Positions 1 through 9,057 of a stretch of 64,000 nucleotides of DNA are shown in pieces; the stretch's first letter is position 1; each line of letters starts with the position of its first letter. The position numbers were made by a program, and so were the translations under genes. Origin of the DNA: Arenicella chitinivorans (GTDB taxonomy: Bacteria > Pseudomonadota > Gammaproteobacteria > Arenicellales > Arenicellaceae); the NCBI RefSeq assembly GCF_014651515.1, contig NZ_BMXA01000005.1, positions 158,047 through 222,046 on the forward strand, written 5' to 3'. The notes under the pieces were generated by a model, which saw only the letters and a list, made by a program, of their open reading frames with translations, made no database searches and had not been told where the DNA came from.

Positions 1-665
1 GCAGCCCAAGCACTTTCAATACCCAGCTTAGCAACGAGTGCTTCAATTTCAGCTTTGTCTTTTGAGCCACGTAATGTGTCGATATCTGCAACTTGACGAG
101 CGCCGCCTTCCAGCGCAAGCTCAGCAAACGCGTCACGCGTTCCAGATGTTGGAGGAGGACCCAACACCTCAATTTTAGTTGCAGGCAGCGCTGAATTTAC
201 GTCTTTCCACGTCTTGTGTGGATTCTCAATCAGTTTACCGTCTGGGCCAGGAACCATTTTCGCCAAAGCCATATAGATATCTTTACGAGACAACTCGAAA
301 GAAGTACCACCTTTCGCATTGGCCAAAACGATGCCATCATAACCAATCAGCACTTCAACAATGTCTTTGACACCGTTAGCTTGACATTGTTCAAATTCGC
401 TCGACTTAATGCGACGTGATGCGTTGGTGATATCAGGTGTTGCAACACCGACGCCTTTACAGAAAAGCTTCAAACCGCCACCAGAACCTGTGGATTCAAC
501 TTTTGGCGCTTTGAAATCAGATGATTTGCCGAACCGCTCAGCAACCACGGTTGCGAATGGGTATACGGTCGAAGAACCAACAATACTAATGGTATCGCGT
601 GCTGCCGCCGTTGAAATGTTAAAGGCAGCGGTTGCAGTCACCATGCCAAGTACTAATTTTTTCAC
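1..665 (-). CDS. pstS: PstS-type phosphate ABC transporter substrate-binding protein (3' part outside window)
   Basis: This is the N-terminal ~221 codons of a periplasmic phosphate-binding protein; the C-terminus lies beyond the left edge. The start is GTG at 665, preceded by a good Shine-Dalgarno (AAGGAG), and is followed by a signal peptide (VKKLVLGMVTATAAFNISTAAA). The mature protein opens with DTISIVGSSTVYPFATVVAE and has STGSGGG near residue 61, the typical phosphate-binding loops of PstS. In the family it delivers phosphate to PstCAB at the inner membrane. The Pho box at 737-754 suggests PhoB control. It shares the strand with the upstream nitroreductase gene but has its own promoter region. 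Family assignment is firm. Confidence 0.9.
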   Translation of the reverse strand, partial: MKKLVLGMVTATAAFNISTAAARDTISIVGSSTVYPFATVVAERFGKSSDFKAPKVESTGSGGGLKLFCKGVGVATPDITNASRRIKSSEFEQCQANGVKDIVEVLIGYDGIVLANAKGGTSFELSRKDIYMALAKMVPGPDGKLIENPHKTWKDVNSALPATKIEVLGPPPTSGTRDAFAELALEGGARQVADIDTLRGSKDKAEIEALVAKLGIESAWA

Positions 666-736
666 AGTTTTTTCTCCTTACTATTTAAGGTATCGGGGGG
701 GTTATCTAAAAACTGTGGCCATCCTAATGAAATTGT

Positions 737-754
737 GTGACAAGATTATGACAG
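737..754 (-). promoter_or_regulatory. Pho box upstream of pstS
   Basis: On the minus strand the sequence is CTGTCATAATCTTGTCAC, two CTGTCAY-like heptamers separated by 4 bp. It closely matches the PhoB consensus (CTGTCATAWAWCTGTCAY). It lies about 72 bp upstream of the pstS GTG start, so phosphate-starvation activation is likely. Confidence 0.8.
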
Positions 755-778
755 CAAACAACGCTGTTTTAGCTTGGA

Positions 779-1528
779 CTATTTAAGCACAAAACCCTGT
801 TTTTTCAGATATTCCTGCATAAAATCGCGCGTTTGCGTTCGAGCCTGCTTCGCCATCTGCTCACTCCATGACATCGTCAGCTTACCTTGGCTGCGGCGCA
901 CATAATATTCTCGGACATGTGTATCGTAAGTATCAATTTCTGGTGCATGCTCTACGGCACTCTGATACCGGTCCCGATACAATACTGTCTCAAGTGGTAA
1001 GCGCGGTTTTCGCTCTGGAGACTGGTCGGGGTAACCCAGGCACAGGCCGAACACAGGAAACACAAGCGTTGGCAATGCCAATAATGAGGTCACCAGATCT
1101 GGATTATTTCGGATCCCACCGATGTAACAACATCCAAGTTTATTTGCCTCTGCAGCAACAACGACGTTTTGCGCGAACAGCGCGGTATCCACCACGGCGG
1201 CAACAAACTGTTCTGTCCAGCTAAAATCAAGTTCTTCATCTGCGACTAGAGACGAACGGTGTGCATTGCGATTTAAATCAGCGCAAAACACCAGAAATTC
1301 AGCCGCCGTTTCGATATACATCTGCCCACCGGCCAATTCAGCGAACTGACGACGCAGTTCAAGGTCGCTCACCTGTATCACAGACACGGCTTGAATATAC
1401 GACGACGTGGATGCCGCCTGTCCTGAGGCAATCAGGTCATTCAATAATGCTGGCTCAATTGGCTTATCCGTAAAACGACGAATCGATCGATGCTGCTTTA
1501 GCAGCTCAGTAATTTGAGAAATGTACAT
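779..1528 (-). CDS. NfsA-like NADPH nitroreductase / flavin reductase
   Basis: 249 aa, the usual length of NfsA-type oxygen-insensitive nitroreductases (FMN-dependent cytoplasmic homodimers that reduce nitroaromatics and quinones with NADPH). The N-terminal HRSIRRFTDKPIEP (residues 13-26) is the FMN-binding arginine motif. GCCYIGGIRNNP and FGLCLGYPD in the middle are typical of the NfsA/FRP branch. It is transcribed toward pstS, with the Pho box in between, so the two need not be co-transcribed. The choice between NfsA and FRP is not resolved by eye. Confidence 0.85.
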   Translation of the reverse strand: MYISQITELLKQHRSIRRFTDKPIEPALLNDLIASGQAASTSSYIQAVSVIQVSDLELRRQFAELAGGQMYIETAAEFLVFCADLNRNAHRSSLVADEELDFSWTEQFVAAVVDTALFAQNVVVAAEANKLGCCYIGGIRNNPDLVTSLLALPTLVFPVFGLCLGYPDQSPERKPRLPLETVLYRDRYQSAVEHAPEIDTYDTHVREYYVRRSQGKLTMSWSEQMAKQARTQTRDFMQEYLKKQGFVLK

Positions 1529-1565
1529 CTATCAAAGGAAATAATGGGGCATGAGCTGCGTAATT

Positions 1566-1889
1566 CTAGGTAACTCTGGTCTCCTGAACCAACACGTACG
1601 GTGCAACCACCAAGGTCCACAACAGCTGATTTTCGGCGTGCCAGCGTCGGGCGTGGTCATTACTCGGCGGCGCGAGCTCGCCCGCATCGATCAACGGCGT
1701 TAGCGTACTGGCATCATCACTGGCAATCGCGGCACCAATCACGACCAAATCGTGTGCGTCGTCAACACGCAGAACCTTACCTTGAGCGAAAAAGCGCTCC
1801 AAATCGCGCCACTCACATCGGGCAGTTTCACTGAGAAGTTTTGCGAGTAGCGATTCGTGACGGGACGCTTGAGTATCCACAGCAGACAT
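1566..1889 (-). CDS. DUF2288 family protein
   Basis: 107 aa small acidic protein. The pattern LLSETARCEWRDLERFFAQGKV, then DLVVIGAAIASDD and a C-terminal LWTLVVAPYVLVQE is that of DUF2288, a family of about 90-100 aa with no assigned function. There is no signal peptide or membrane segment. It lies 37 bp upstream of the nitroreductase on the same strand, so co-transcription is possible. Confidence 0.75.
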   Translation of the reverse strand: MSAVDTQASRHESLLAKLLSETARCEWRDLERFFAQGKVLRVDDAHDLVVIGAAIASDDASTLTPLIDAGELAPPSNDHARRWHAENQLLWTLVVAPYVLVQETRVT

Positions 1890-1975
1890 AAAACAACTAT
1901 TAAGTATTGCGGCAGGAAACCTCGTTAAGAGGTCATAAGACAGCGTAACGAGGCCCCTAGGTTTTTGACAGCAGA

Positions 1976-2407
1976 TTATTGGATTGGCTTCTCCATCGCC
2001 TCTTCCGCTGCTTCTTCAGCCTCTTGCGCTGCGTCTTCCGCGTCATCCATCGCATCTTCAACGGCATCTCCAGCGTCATCCATCGCATCACCTGCGTCAT
2101 CCGCAGCACCACTCATCGCATCTTTCGCGTCCTGCATTGCGTCACCGGTTGCTTCCATCGCATCTTCCGCCATCTCAGCAGCGCCATCAACGGCATCGGA
2201 GGTCGCTTCAGCCACAGCATCGCCGGCGTCTTCCGCCATCTCGGCAGCAGAATCAACAGCGTCGGCGGTTGCGTCAACTGCATCCGATGCAGCTTCTTTT
2301 GTCGCTTCGATGGCATTGCTAATCGCGTTATCTTCCTGCTTGCTATCACAGGCAGCGAGTAAAACGAGCAAGCCGGCTACAACGGCAGACTTAGTAAGGT
2401 AATTCAT
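1976..2407 (-). CDS. Alanine/acid-rich repetitive lipoprotein
   Basis: 143 aa. The N-terminus MNYLTKSAVVAGLLVLLAAC carries a lipobox (LAAC). The rest is almost entirely A, D, E, M, V and T in short imperfect repeats of the form A(E/D)DA(V/M)(D/E)A. This predicts a long amphipathic or coiled-coil helix tethered to the outer membrane. No catalytic motif is present. The repeats leave the opposite strand open too, giving long spurious frames there. The lipobox and the coding-like repeat support the minus-strand gene. Confidence 0.7.
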   Translation of the reverse strand: MNYLTKSAVVAGLLVLLAACDSKQEDNAISNAIEATKEAASDAVDATADAVDSAAEMAEDAGDAVAEATSDAVDGAAEMAEDAMEATGDAMQDAKDAMSGAADDAGDAMDDAGDAVEDAMDDAEDAAQEAEEAAEEAMEKPIQ

Positions 2408-2865
2408 GGGGCCTCCTTAAATATAGGATTAACGGTTCATACACTAATGGGGTAGCAAATTACATAAAACACACAGTGTTTATGCGCCTTTGCGCCGTTC
2501 ATTATACTCAAGCTAGCGCGGACTACCATGTAAATCGCGAATAATAGAAACCCACTGAATTCGGGCTGTCTCAATTAATTACAGATTAACAGACTCGGTT
2601 TTATTGATTAACGGCAGACTTTGTAGTAAAAATGCCTGCTTATTTTTACAGGTGTATTTTCGGTTTTCGCGTCACCATACCGAGCCACGTGCGCAGCCAG
2701 TATCTGCACAGTCGTATACGGGTGTTAGAAAACACGCTAAAACCTTTCAATCTGAGGTCACAAAAGACTCGGATTACCCCAACCCACCGCGTGGCCACCC
2801 ATGCAGTGTGAGTGCAAATGTTGGGGGCAACGGTAATTCAACTTTAAACTACAAGTAGTAATAAC
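2408..2865. other. Intergenic region between divergent lipoprotein gene and dksA
   Basis: 458 bp with no convincing gene. It must hold the promoters of the minus-strand lipoprotein and plus-strand dksA. A TATACT hexamer lies near 2503-2508, but I could not assign a convincing -35 box. Short frames here lack coding character. Confidence 0.5.
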
Positions 2866-3318
2866 GTGACTAAGAAAAAAACATCGGCAGAAGCGGCCAA
2901 GTCTGACAACTTGATTCATGGCATTGAGCCTTACAATGAAAAAGCGGGCGAGGAATATATGAACTCGCAGCAAGTTGAGCATTTTCGCAATATCTTGTTG
3001 TCTTGGAAGCGTAACCTACTCGACGAGGTGTCACGCACCATTCACCTGATGCAGGATGAGAACATTAATCACCCTGACCCGAACGACCGCGCCAGCCAAG
3101 AGACCGACATGTCGCTCGAATTGCGTAACCGCGACCGTGAGCGAAAACTACTCAAGAAAATTGAGCAAACCCTGGTTCGTGTCGACAATCAAGACTATGG
3201 CTGGTGTGACCGCTGCGGCATTGAAATCGGGATACGACGCCTGGAAGCACGCCCTACCGCGGAGCTCTGCGTCGACTGTAAGACCTTGAATGAAATCAAA
3301 GAAAGACAAATGATCTAG
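2866..3318 (+). CDS. dksA: RNA polymerase-binding transcription factor DksA
   Basis: 150 aa with GTG start at 2866. DksA binds the RNA polymerase secondary channel and, with ppGpp, mediates the stringent response. The coiled-coil tip motif DPNDRA falls at D71/D74/A76, the same numbering as E. coli DksA. The zinc finger cysteines are C114, C117, C135 and C138 (CDRC-x17-CVDC). There is no missing residue. A strong bidirectional terminator follows at 3343-3373, so the gene is probably monocistronic. Confidence 0.95.
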   Translation: MTKKKTSAEAAKSDNLIHGIEPYNEKAGEEYMNSQQVEHFRNILLSWKRNLLDEVSRTIHLMQDENINHPDPNDRASQETDMSLELRNRDRERKLLKKIEQTLVRVDNQDYGWCDRCGIEIGIRRLEARPTAELCVDCKTLNEIKERQMI

Positions 3319-3342
3319 CACGACTGATTTCATAACAACCAT

Positions 3343-3373
3343 AAAAAAGCCCGCTTCAAACGCGGGCTTTTTT
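3343..3373. terminator. Bidirectional rho-independent terminator between dksA and surA
   Basis: An A-run, then AAGCCCGC, a 7-nt loop (TTCAAAC), GCGGGCTT and a T-run. The GC-rich stem is flanked by A and T tracts, so it should stop transcripts from both convergent genes. Confidence 0.9.
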
Positions 3374-3393
3374 ATTCCGTCAAACTGTTCAGA

Positions 3394-4659
3394 TTAGGTA
3401 TTACCAAGCGACTCAGGTTCGGTAACAAACTCAACATAGGCGCCTTCCTGCAGCTCGTTGACCCATTGCTTGTACTCACGATCAGCTCGCTGTCGGCGTA
3501 AAATTTGATCGGCGCGGCCGCGGATCATTTGTTCGGTGATGTTCTTCTTACGGCGGTCATCCACGATAATGATGTGCATACCGAATTGTGTTTCAACCGG
3601 GAAGCTTATTTCACCCAAAGACAGCTTCTGAAACGCCTCCTCAAAGGGTGGCACCATTTCACCCGGAGAAACCCAATCAAGGCTTCCACCATTGGCGGCT
3701 GACACTGAGTCATCCGAGTAAATTCTGGCCAGTGCAGAGAAATCTTCGCCCTCAACAATACGCTTGCGCAGCTCACGCAACTTTTTGGCGGCCTGCGACT
3801 TTGCCACACGAGACTCCGCTGAAATTAGGATATGCCGCACCTTGCTCTGGATGATTTCAGTCCGGTCGCCCTTCAGATCCAACAGTTTGAGAATGTGATA
3901 CCCATTGGCAGTGGTCAATACCGGAGATACGTCGCCAACCTGCATGTCCTGTAAGGCGCTGACGTAAACTTCTGGCAACTGCGCAGCATTGCGCCAGCCA
4001 ATCACGCCGCCATCTTCAGCATCGGTCGCTTGAGAATAAGCTGACACGGCTTGTTCGAAATTCATGCCCGTACCGATTTCACTACGAACCTGCTGTGCCA
4101 GTTCGGCAGCGCCATCACCAGTCTTAATTAATATCCGGGCGATCTCATATTCCGAGGTATCTTGATCCAAGTTATTGGCAGCGATAAATCCATCAATCTC
4201 ATATTCCGGCACAATTACTCGCGAGCGAGCGTAGTAATCAGTGAAGCGTGAAATCACCATCGAATCGCGCACTGATTCAACAAACATATCGAATGGTTGA
4301 CCCGTATCTTGTACCTGTCTGCGCATCTGGTCCACTGTCACATCCTGTTGGGCGGCAAAACGCTGCAGAGTGGCTTGCACTTCTTCATCACTCACCGTGA
4401 TACCACGACGCTCAGCCTCCTGCACCTGAAGGCGATCGCTGACCATGGTGTCGAGCAACTGCTTGGCAAGCCCCGGTGGCGGCGTTTGACCGCTGTTACT
4501 CAACTCATCCATCACGGTGGCCATACGATAATCGAATTCTGATTGCGTGATGACATCCTCATTCACGATGACAAGCACACGATCCTCATACGCCACCGCG
4601 TTAGAAAGTGGCAATATAGTACTAGCCAGAAGGCTGGCGGCAATGATTATTTTTTTCAA
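3394..4659 (-). CDS. surA: Periplasmic chaperone / peptidyl-prolyl isomerase SurA
   Basis: 421 aa. The signal peptide ends at about AVA (residue 23), followed by the SurA N-terminal chaperone domain (DRVLVIVNEDVITQSEFD). Two parvulin-type PPIC domains lie at about residues 168-265 and 273-373; the second contains KVRHILI and NGGSLDWVSPGEMVPPFE. In the family it escorts unfolded outer-membrane proteins, LptD among them, to the BAM complex. It lies 43 bp downstream of lptD on the same strand, the usual lptD-surA operon. The pdxA and ksgA genes that often follow are absent; dksA lies convergent instead. Confidence 0.95.
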   Translation of the reverse strand: MKKIIIAASLLASTILPLSNAVAYEDRVLVIVNEDVITQSEFDYRMATVMDELSNSGQTPPPGLAKQLLDTMVSDRLQVQEAERRGITVSDEEVQATLQRFAAQQDVTVDQMRRQVQDTGQPFDMFVESVRDSMVISRFTDYYARSRVIVPEYEIDGFIAANNLDQDTSEYEIARILIKTGDGAAELAQQVRSEIGTGMNFEQAVSAYSQATDAEDGGVIGWRNAAQLPEVYVSALQDMQVGDVSPVLTTANGYHILKLLDLKGDRTEIIQSKVRHILISAESRVAKSQAAKKLRELRKRIVEGEDFSALARIYSDDSVSAANGGSLDWVSPGEMVPPFEEAFQKLSLGEISFPVETQFGMHIIIVDDRRKKNITEQMIRGRADQILRRQRADREYKQWVNELQEGAYVEFVTEPESLGNT

Positions 4660-4702
4660 TGTTCTTCTACCCTTGATTGTTGACTATCAACGTCAACAAA
4701 TC

Positions 4703-7003
4703 TTATAAACCTGTTCGGATGCGACCCAGTGACGTTAGTTCCAACTCCACAAAAAAGGAAGTTCGCTTGTCTTCGATATTACGATTATGAATTCGGTCTG
4801 TGCCGATAAACCGAAGTTTCCAGCAGCAGGCGTTATACTCTAGCCCGACGGTGGTTTCTAAGCTTTCTGAGTCCTCCACAGAATAACGCTCAGAGCCAAA
4901 AAACTGCCAACGGTCTGAAATTGGCCAATTGGCAGACACGGCCAACTGATCCACCACTCGAGTGCCAAAATCTGATCGATAGTAACCAACACTCACATTC
5001 TTGCGATCATCGTCGTCAGGTCGATACCCAACCGAGAAACGCGCGGTGCGCAACTCACTCTCGTCGTGATCGTATTGCAGGAAAGTGTAGGTTGACCACG
5101 GGCCGTTGGATTCAGTTTGCAACTCGGCCAACAAATCACCCAAACCACTCTCTTGTACAGGCGAAGACGCGCGCAAGCCCTGTTCCTGGTCTTCCAGCAG
5201 CACCAACTGACCAATTGAAGCCTTCAGACGCTGATCACCCGATTCATTGTCCAGAATTCGAGTCGTAACACCGATTGTTACTTGGTTGGTATCACCGACG
5301 CGGTCATCACCATAAAAGCGGTTTTCACGGAAAATCCCACTGAAATTATTCAAGGCCACCGCTGCTGTGTCGAAAAGCGGTAATTCATCCTGGTCCTCTT
5401 CCGGCGCATAAACATAGTAGACGCGTGGCTCCAGTGTTTGCAGTGCGCCGTCGCCAAACCAACTAGCATTGCGCTCAAATACGACCCCTGAATCAACGCT
5501 AAATACCGGAACCGTTGAAGACGGGTTATCATCGAATTCATCAGTGTCGAGATCCAGACTGTAGCTACGTGAGTACACTGAAACCCGTGGTTTCACATAA
5601 CCCCAGATATTCTCCATCGGCAATTCCACATACGGATTCATGGAGGTTCGTGAACCTTCAAGACGGGTATCCGAACCAAAGCTGGTGTAGCTCGCATTCA
5701 ATCCATAATTTAAGCCCCAGGGTCCCTCCGGCAGATTCGATGAAAAACCGACTGACGGCAATCGCTCATACGGCGTCACGATACCGGAGATACTGTCATC
5801 GATAACCTGATACTCGTTGGCTCGAACACTCATACGAAAATACGGATTAGAGTACGCCAACTGCACATCACGTGGCACATAGGTCGCAGAGTAGTATTGG
5901 ATATCATTGCGCAAGTCATCGAAGTAATCGATGTCTGACACATCATTATAATTGACCTCACCGTACAAACTATCGGTGAACTGCTGGCGATGACGAATGG
6001 TCAAGTAGGCACGATCATCATCGATTTCGGCGTCCGGCTGCCCAGTAATAATGTTCTGTTGTTCCTGCTCTGCACGATAAAAATCATCGCCCGGCAGAAA
6101 ATCACCATAAATATACGTCGCGGAATTCAGCGACTGGTGGCGATATTCAACCCCAACCTGCATTCCACGATCTGTGTAGTAGCGCGGCGTAATGGTGGCA
6201 TCTTGGTTCTTTGCAATGTTCCAGTACCAAGGCACTTCAATGATATTGCCAGAATCTTGATCCGAACCAAATCCAGGTGTTAGCAAGCCGGTTTTGCGCT
6301 CATCATTCAACGGAAAAGATAAATACGGCGCGTAAAAAATAGGCACGCCCTTAAACCGCACTGTCGCGCCACGCGCCTTACCAACCCCGGCGGTACGATC
6401 TAGCTCCAACTCACGCGCGCCAACAATGACGCTGTCGTTGCCTTCTGGGCAGGTGGTGTATCTGGCCCGCTCCAGCCGCACCACACCTTCACCTTCTAAA
6501 TGTAGTTTGTCTGCCGAGCCGCGTGACTCGATAAACGCCGTATCAATCCCATCTTCCGACTCTAAACCCTCAGACAATTTAAACTCGGTGTTGGTCATGC
6601 TGCCAATCTGAGTCGGCACATGCACATCGATCTCATCACTGGAAAGGTAATCGCCATTCTCGGAGATCATTTCCACCTGCCCCTGCGCAATGACTCGCTC
6701 AGAGGATCGGTAGTAACGAATACGGTCGGCCACAATGGTTTGTCGTCCCTGCTGAACTTCCGCATCGCCAGACAACATCACCAGGTCTTCACCTTGCGCC
6801 TCCACCTCGTTTGCTTCTAATGAAATCGGATACTTGCCTTCCGAATTTTTGGCCAGAGATGGTGTCTTAAACTGCAGCTCGGATGGCTTACATACGCAGT
6901 TCTGGCCTTTACATGCGCCCTGCACCACGCCCGACCAGAATATAAATACTGCGACACTTGCGAGTGCAATGCCTCGTTTCCTATAAAGTGATTTCAAATT
7001 CAC
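4703..7003 (-). CDS. lptD: LPS-assembly outer-membrane protein LptD
   Basis: 766 aa. After a signal sequence, a periplasmic OstA/LptA-like beta-jellyroll domain (about residues 60-190; ISLEANEVEAQGEDLVMLSG) precedes the large LptD beta-barrel. Cysteines for the interdomain disulphides are visible near the N-terminus (ACKGQNCVC) and as the adjacent CC near the C-terminus (YNACCWKLRF). With LptE it inserts LPS into the outer leaflet. It heads the operon with surA and is divergent from amgK-murU, an arrangement also known in pseudomonads. Confidence 0.95.
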   Translation of the reverse strand: MNLKSLYRKRGIALASVAVFIFWSGVVQGACKGQNCVCKPSELQFKTPSLAKNSEGKYPISLEANEVEAQGEDLVMLSGDAEVQQGRQTIVADRIRYYRSSERVIAQGQVEMISENGDYLSSDEIDVHVPTQIGSMTNTEFKLSEGLESEDGIDTAFIESRGSADKLHLEGEGVVRLERARYTTCPEGNDSVIVGARELELDRTAGVGKARGATVRFKGVPIFYAPYLSFPLNDERKTGLLTPGFGSDQDSGNIIEVPWYWNIAKNQDATITPRYYTDRGMQVGVEYRHQSLNSATYIYGDFLPGDDFYRAEQEQQNIITGQPDAEIDDDRAYLTIRHRQQFTDSLYGEVNYNDVSDIDYFDDLRNDIQYYSATYVPRDVQLAYSNPYFRMSVRANEYQVIDDSISGIVTPYERLPSVGFSSNLPEGPWGLNYGLNASYTSFGSDTRLEGSRTSMNPYVELPMENIWGYVKPRVSVYSRSYSLDLDTDEFDDNPSSTVPVFSVDSGVVFERNASWFGDGALQTLEPRVYYVYAPEEDQDELPLFDTAAVALNNFSGIFRENRFYGDDRVGDTNQVTIGVTTRILDNESGDQRLKASIGQLVLLEDQEQGLRASSPVQESGLGDLLAELQTESNGPWSTYTFLQYDHDESELRTARFSVGYRPDDDDRKNVSVGYYRSDFGTRVVDQLAVSANWPISDRWQFFGSERYSVEDSESLETTVGLEYNACCWKLRFIGTDRIHNRNIEDKRTSFFVELELTSLGRIRTGL

Positions 7004-7309
7004 TCGCGCACCTTTGTATGGGTTATTGATTTATGCTGGCGGTTTTATAATGTGTTTCCCCAAGCATGGCTATTGTCGCCAGGACGAATAGTACAGAAAC
7101 CACCAAAACAATCCCGCGTACGGCAAGTAACTGGGTGGTCATCGAGTTTCAAGCTCGTTGAGCTGAATTTCTGTATACTTGGAGCGTCGTATTATAGAGC
7201 AATAAGCACGGCTCTGCTAAGCCACGATTAAGCGCTTTTAATTAAACTAATCCGCCGCAAAATCATTTGTCTCGGTATTTAACCCTGTCACCTGTATTTA
7301 GACACTACT
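7004..7309. other. Divergent intergenic region lptD / amgK
   Basis: 306 bp between two divergent operons with no gene visible. TATA-like hexamers occur (for example TATAAT at 7047-7052 and TATACT near 7173-7178), but no promoter can be assigned with confidence. Confidence 0.4.
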
Positions 7310-8323
7310 TTGGACCCTCGTTTCTTACAGGCCCGCGAATGGGCAACCCAGCAAACCGGCTATCTGACCTCGCCCATTCAGTCGATGCAAGCCGCATCTG
7401 TCGACGCTAGTTTTCGACGTTATTTCCGCATTATCACAGCCCAACAGCGTTGCATACTGATGGATGCGCCGCCAGAGCAGGAAAATGTGACTAAATTCGT
7501 ACAAAACGCAGATGCATTGCGCGCTATCCAAGTAAAAACACCAACCATCTATGCACGAGATGACAAAAACGGTTTTTTGTTGCTGGAAGATTTTGGAGAC
7601 ACAACGTATTTATCCGCTTTGACACAGTGCAATCTCGCACCCGACACACTTTACCGCCAAGCGATCGACAGTCTGGTTCAAATACAGTCCGGTCCACGGC
7701 TAACCCCAACAGCACTGTCATTGCCTGCTTACGATGCAGATTGGCTATCAATGGAATTTGACCTGTTCCGTGAATGGTATGTCGAGCGCCATCTCGGCGT
7801 CGAGTTAATACCGAAACACGTCGCCATCCTGTCGGCCCTGAAAACCACGTTGGTTGACGCCTGCCTCGAGCAGCCCCAAACCTGGGTGCATCGCGACTTC
7901 CATTCTCGCAACCTCATGCTGATTGACGGCGACCAACCGGGTGTATTAGATTTTCAAGACATGGTGACTGGTCCTCTGACCTACGACATTGCTTCGTTAC
8001 TCAAAGACTGTTATGTCGCCTGGCCCAGAACGCAACAAATGGCCTGGCTGGCGAGTTACTGGCAGCGCGCATCAATGCAGTTAAAACTGCCCGATATCGA
8101 CTTTGCCACACTGACGCGCTGGTATGATTTTACTGCACTGCAACGCCACATGAAGGTGTTGGGCATTTTTTGCCGCTTGAACTACCGCGACCAAAAACCA
8201 CACTATATGAACGACCTACCTCTGGTGGCAAATTACGTGCTCGATACCTTGGCGAGGTATCCAGACTTTTGCCCCGTTCAAGAGGCTTTGGGTGACTTAA
8301 TCGCACAAGCAGCAAACGCATGA
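7310..8323 (+). CDS. amgK: Cell-wall sugar 1-kinase AmgK-like phosphotransferase
   Basis: 337 aa with TTG start at 7310. Aminoglycoside-phosphotransferase fold: VHRDFHSRNLM near residue 193 is the catalytic loop, and LDFQD near 213 is the metal-binding motif. In Pseudomonas, AmgK phosphorylates MurNAc/GlcNAc at the anomeric position for peptidoglycan recycling, bypassing de novo UDP-MurNAc synthesis. It overlaps murU by 4 nt (ATGA), the conserved amgK-murU pair. That pairing makes the salvage role much more likely than drug modification. Confidence 0.88.
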   Translation: MDPRFLQAREWATQQTGYLTSPIQSMQAASVDASFRRYFRIITAQQRCILMDAPPEQENVTKFVQNADALRAIQVKTPTIYARDDKNGFLLLEDFGDTTYLSALTQCNLAPDTLYRQAIDSLVQIQSGPRLTPTALSLPAYDADWLSMEFDLFREWYVERHLGVELIPKHVAILSALKTTLVDACLEQPQTWVHRDFHSRNLMLIDGDQPGVLDFQDMVTGPLTYDIASLLKDCYVAWPRTQQMAWLASYWQRASMQLKLPDIDFATLTRWYDFTALQRHMKVLGIFCRLNYRDQKPHYMNDLPLVANYVLDTLARYPDFCPVQEALGDLIAQAANA

Positions 8324-9057
8324 GCAAGACACGACAAGTCAATCAGACGACTGTGTTAATTCTTGCCGCTGGGCGCGGGGCGCGCATGCGTGAACTGACG
8401 CAACATACTCCTAAACCACTGATTAAGTTAGGCCAACACAGTCTTATTGAGCATCACTTGATGCGCCTCGCAGCACTCGGATTCAAAGATATTGTGATCA
8501 ATATTGCGTATTTGGCTGAACAGATATCGGCTGCATTGGGTGATGGTTCACGCTACGGCTTGCGGATTCGCTATTCCGATGAATCCAGCACCGGCGCGTT
8601 AGAGACCGCGGGCGGCATTGCCAACGCGTTACCTCTACTCAAAAGCGACCACTTTATTGTGATTAATTCAGACATCTACACCGACTTCGATTATCGGCAA
8701 CTGCTGGACGTAACGGACCATCACGCACATCTGGTTTTGGTGCCAAACCCGGCGCATAACCCGCTAGGCGACTTCGGCCTCACCCAACAAGGTATCGTGG
8801 TGCGCAAAAAATCACCTGAACCGACCTACACATTTAGTGGCATCGCGCGCTATGCGAAATTACTGTTTAGCGACGTACCGGTCAAAAAGCAGCCGCTGTC
8901 ACCCGTATTCGACACACTCATTCAACAAGGCACATTGCACGGTTGCCTGTACAACGGTTTATGGCAGGATGTTGGCACGCCGGAACGGTTGAAGGAAATT
9001 GAACAAGAACAGCCACTTACAACTGAGTCAGAAAACAATCCAGCACTTGACGTTTAA
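8320..9057 (+). CDS. murU: MurNAc-1-phosphate uridylyltransferase MurU
   Basis: 245 aa nucleotidyltransferase. LAAGRGARMRE (about residues 15-25) is the NTP-binding signature, followed by TPKPLIKLGQHSLIEHHL, and INSDIYTDFD is the metal-binding region. MurU makes UDP-MurNAc from MurNAc-1-P produced by AmgK. It is translationally coupled to amgK. Its 3' end overlaps the convergent lipB gene by 41 bp. Confidence 0.9.
   Translation: MSKTRQVNQTTVLILAAGRGARMRELTQHTPKPLIKLGQHSLIEHHLMRLAALGFKDIVINIAYLAEQISAALGDGSRYGLRIRYSDESSTGALETAGGIANALPLLKSDHFIVINSDIYTDFDYRQLLDVTDHHAHLVLVPNPAHNPLGDFGLTQQGIVVRKKSPEPTYTFSGIARYAKLLFSDVPVKKQPLSPVFDTLIQQGTLHGCLYNGLWQDVGTPERLKEIEQEQPLTTESENNPALDV

Noticed and set aside
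1965..2402. Long plus-strand frames opposite the Ala-rich lipoprotein gene (Ser/Ala-rich, Arg-rich, His/Pro-rich)
   Set aside because: They are complements of a repetitive coding sequence with no signal, start context or family pattern. The minus-strand lipobox gene explains the repeats.
7310..8323. Aminoglycoside phosphotransferase
   Set aside because: The fold matches, but the 4-nt overlap with murU and the position beside lptD identify it as the cell-wall sugar kinase.
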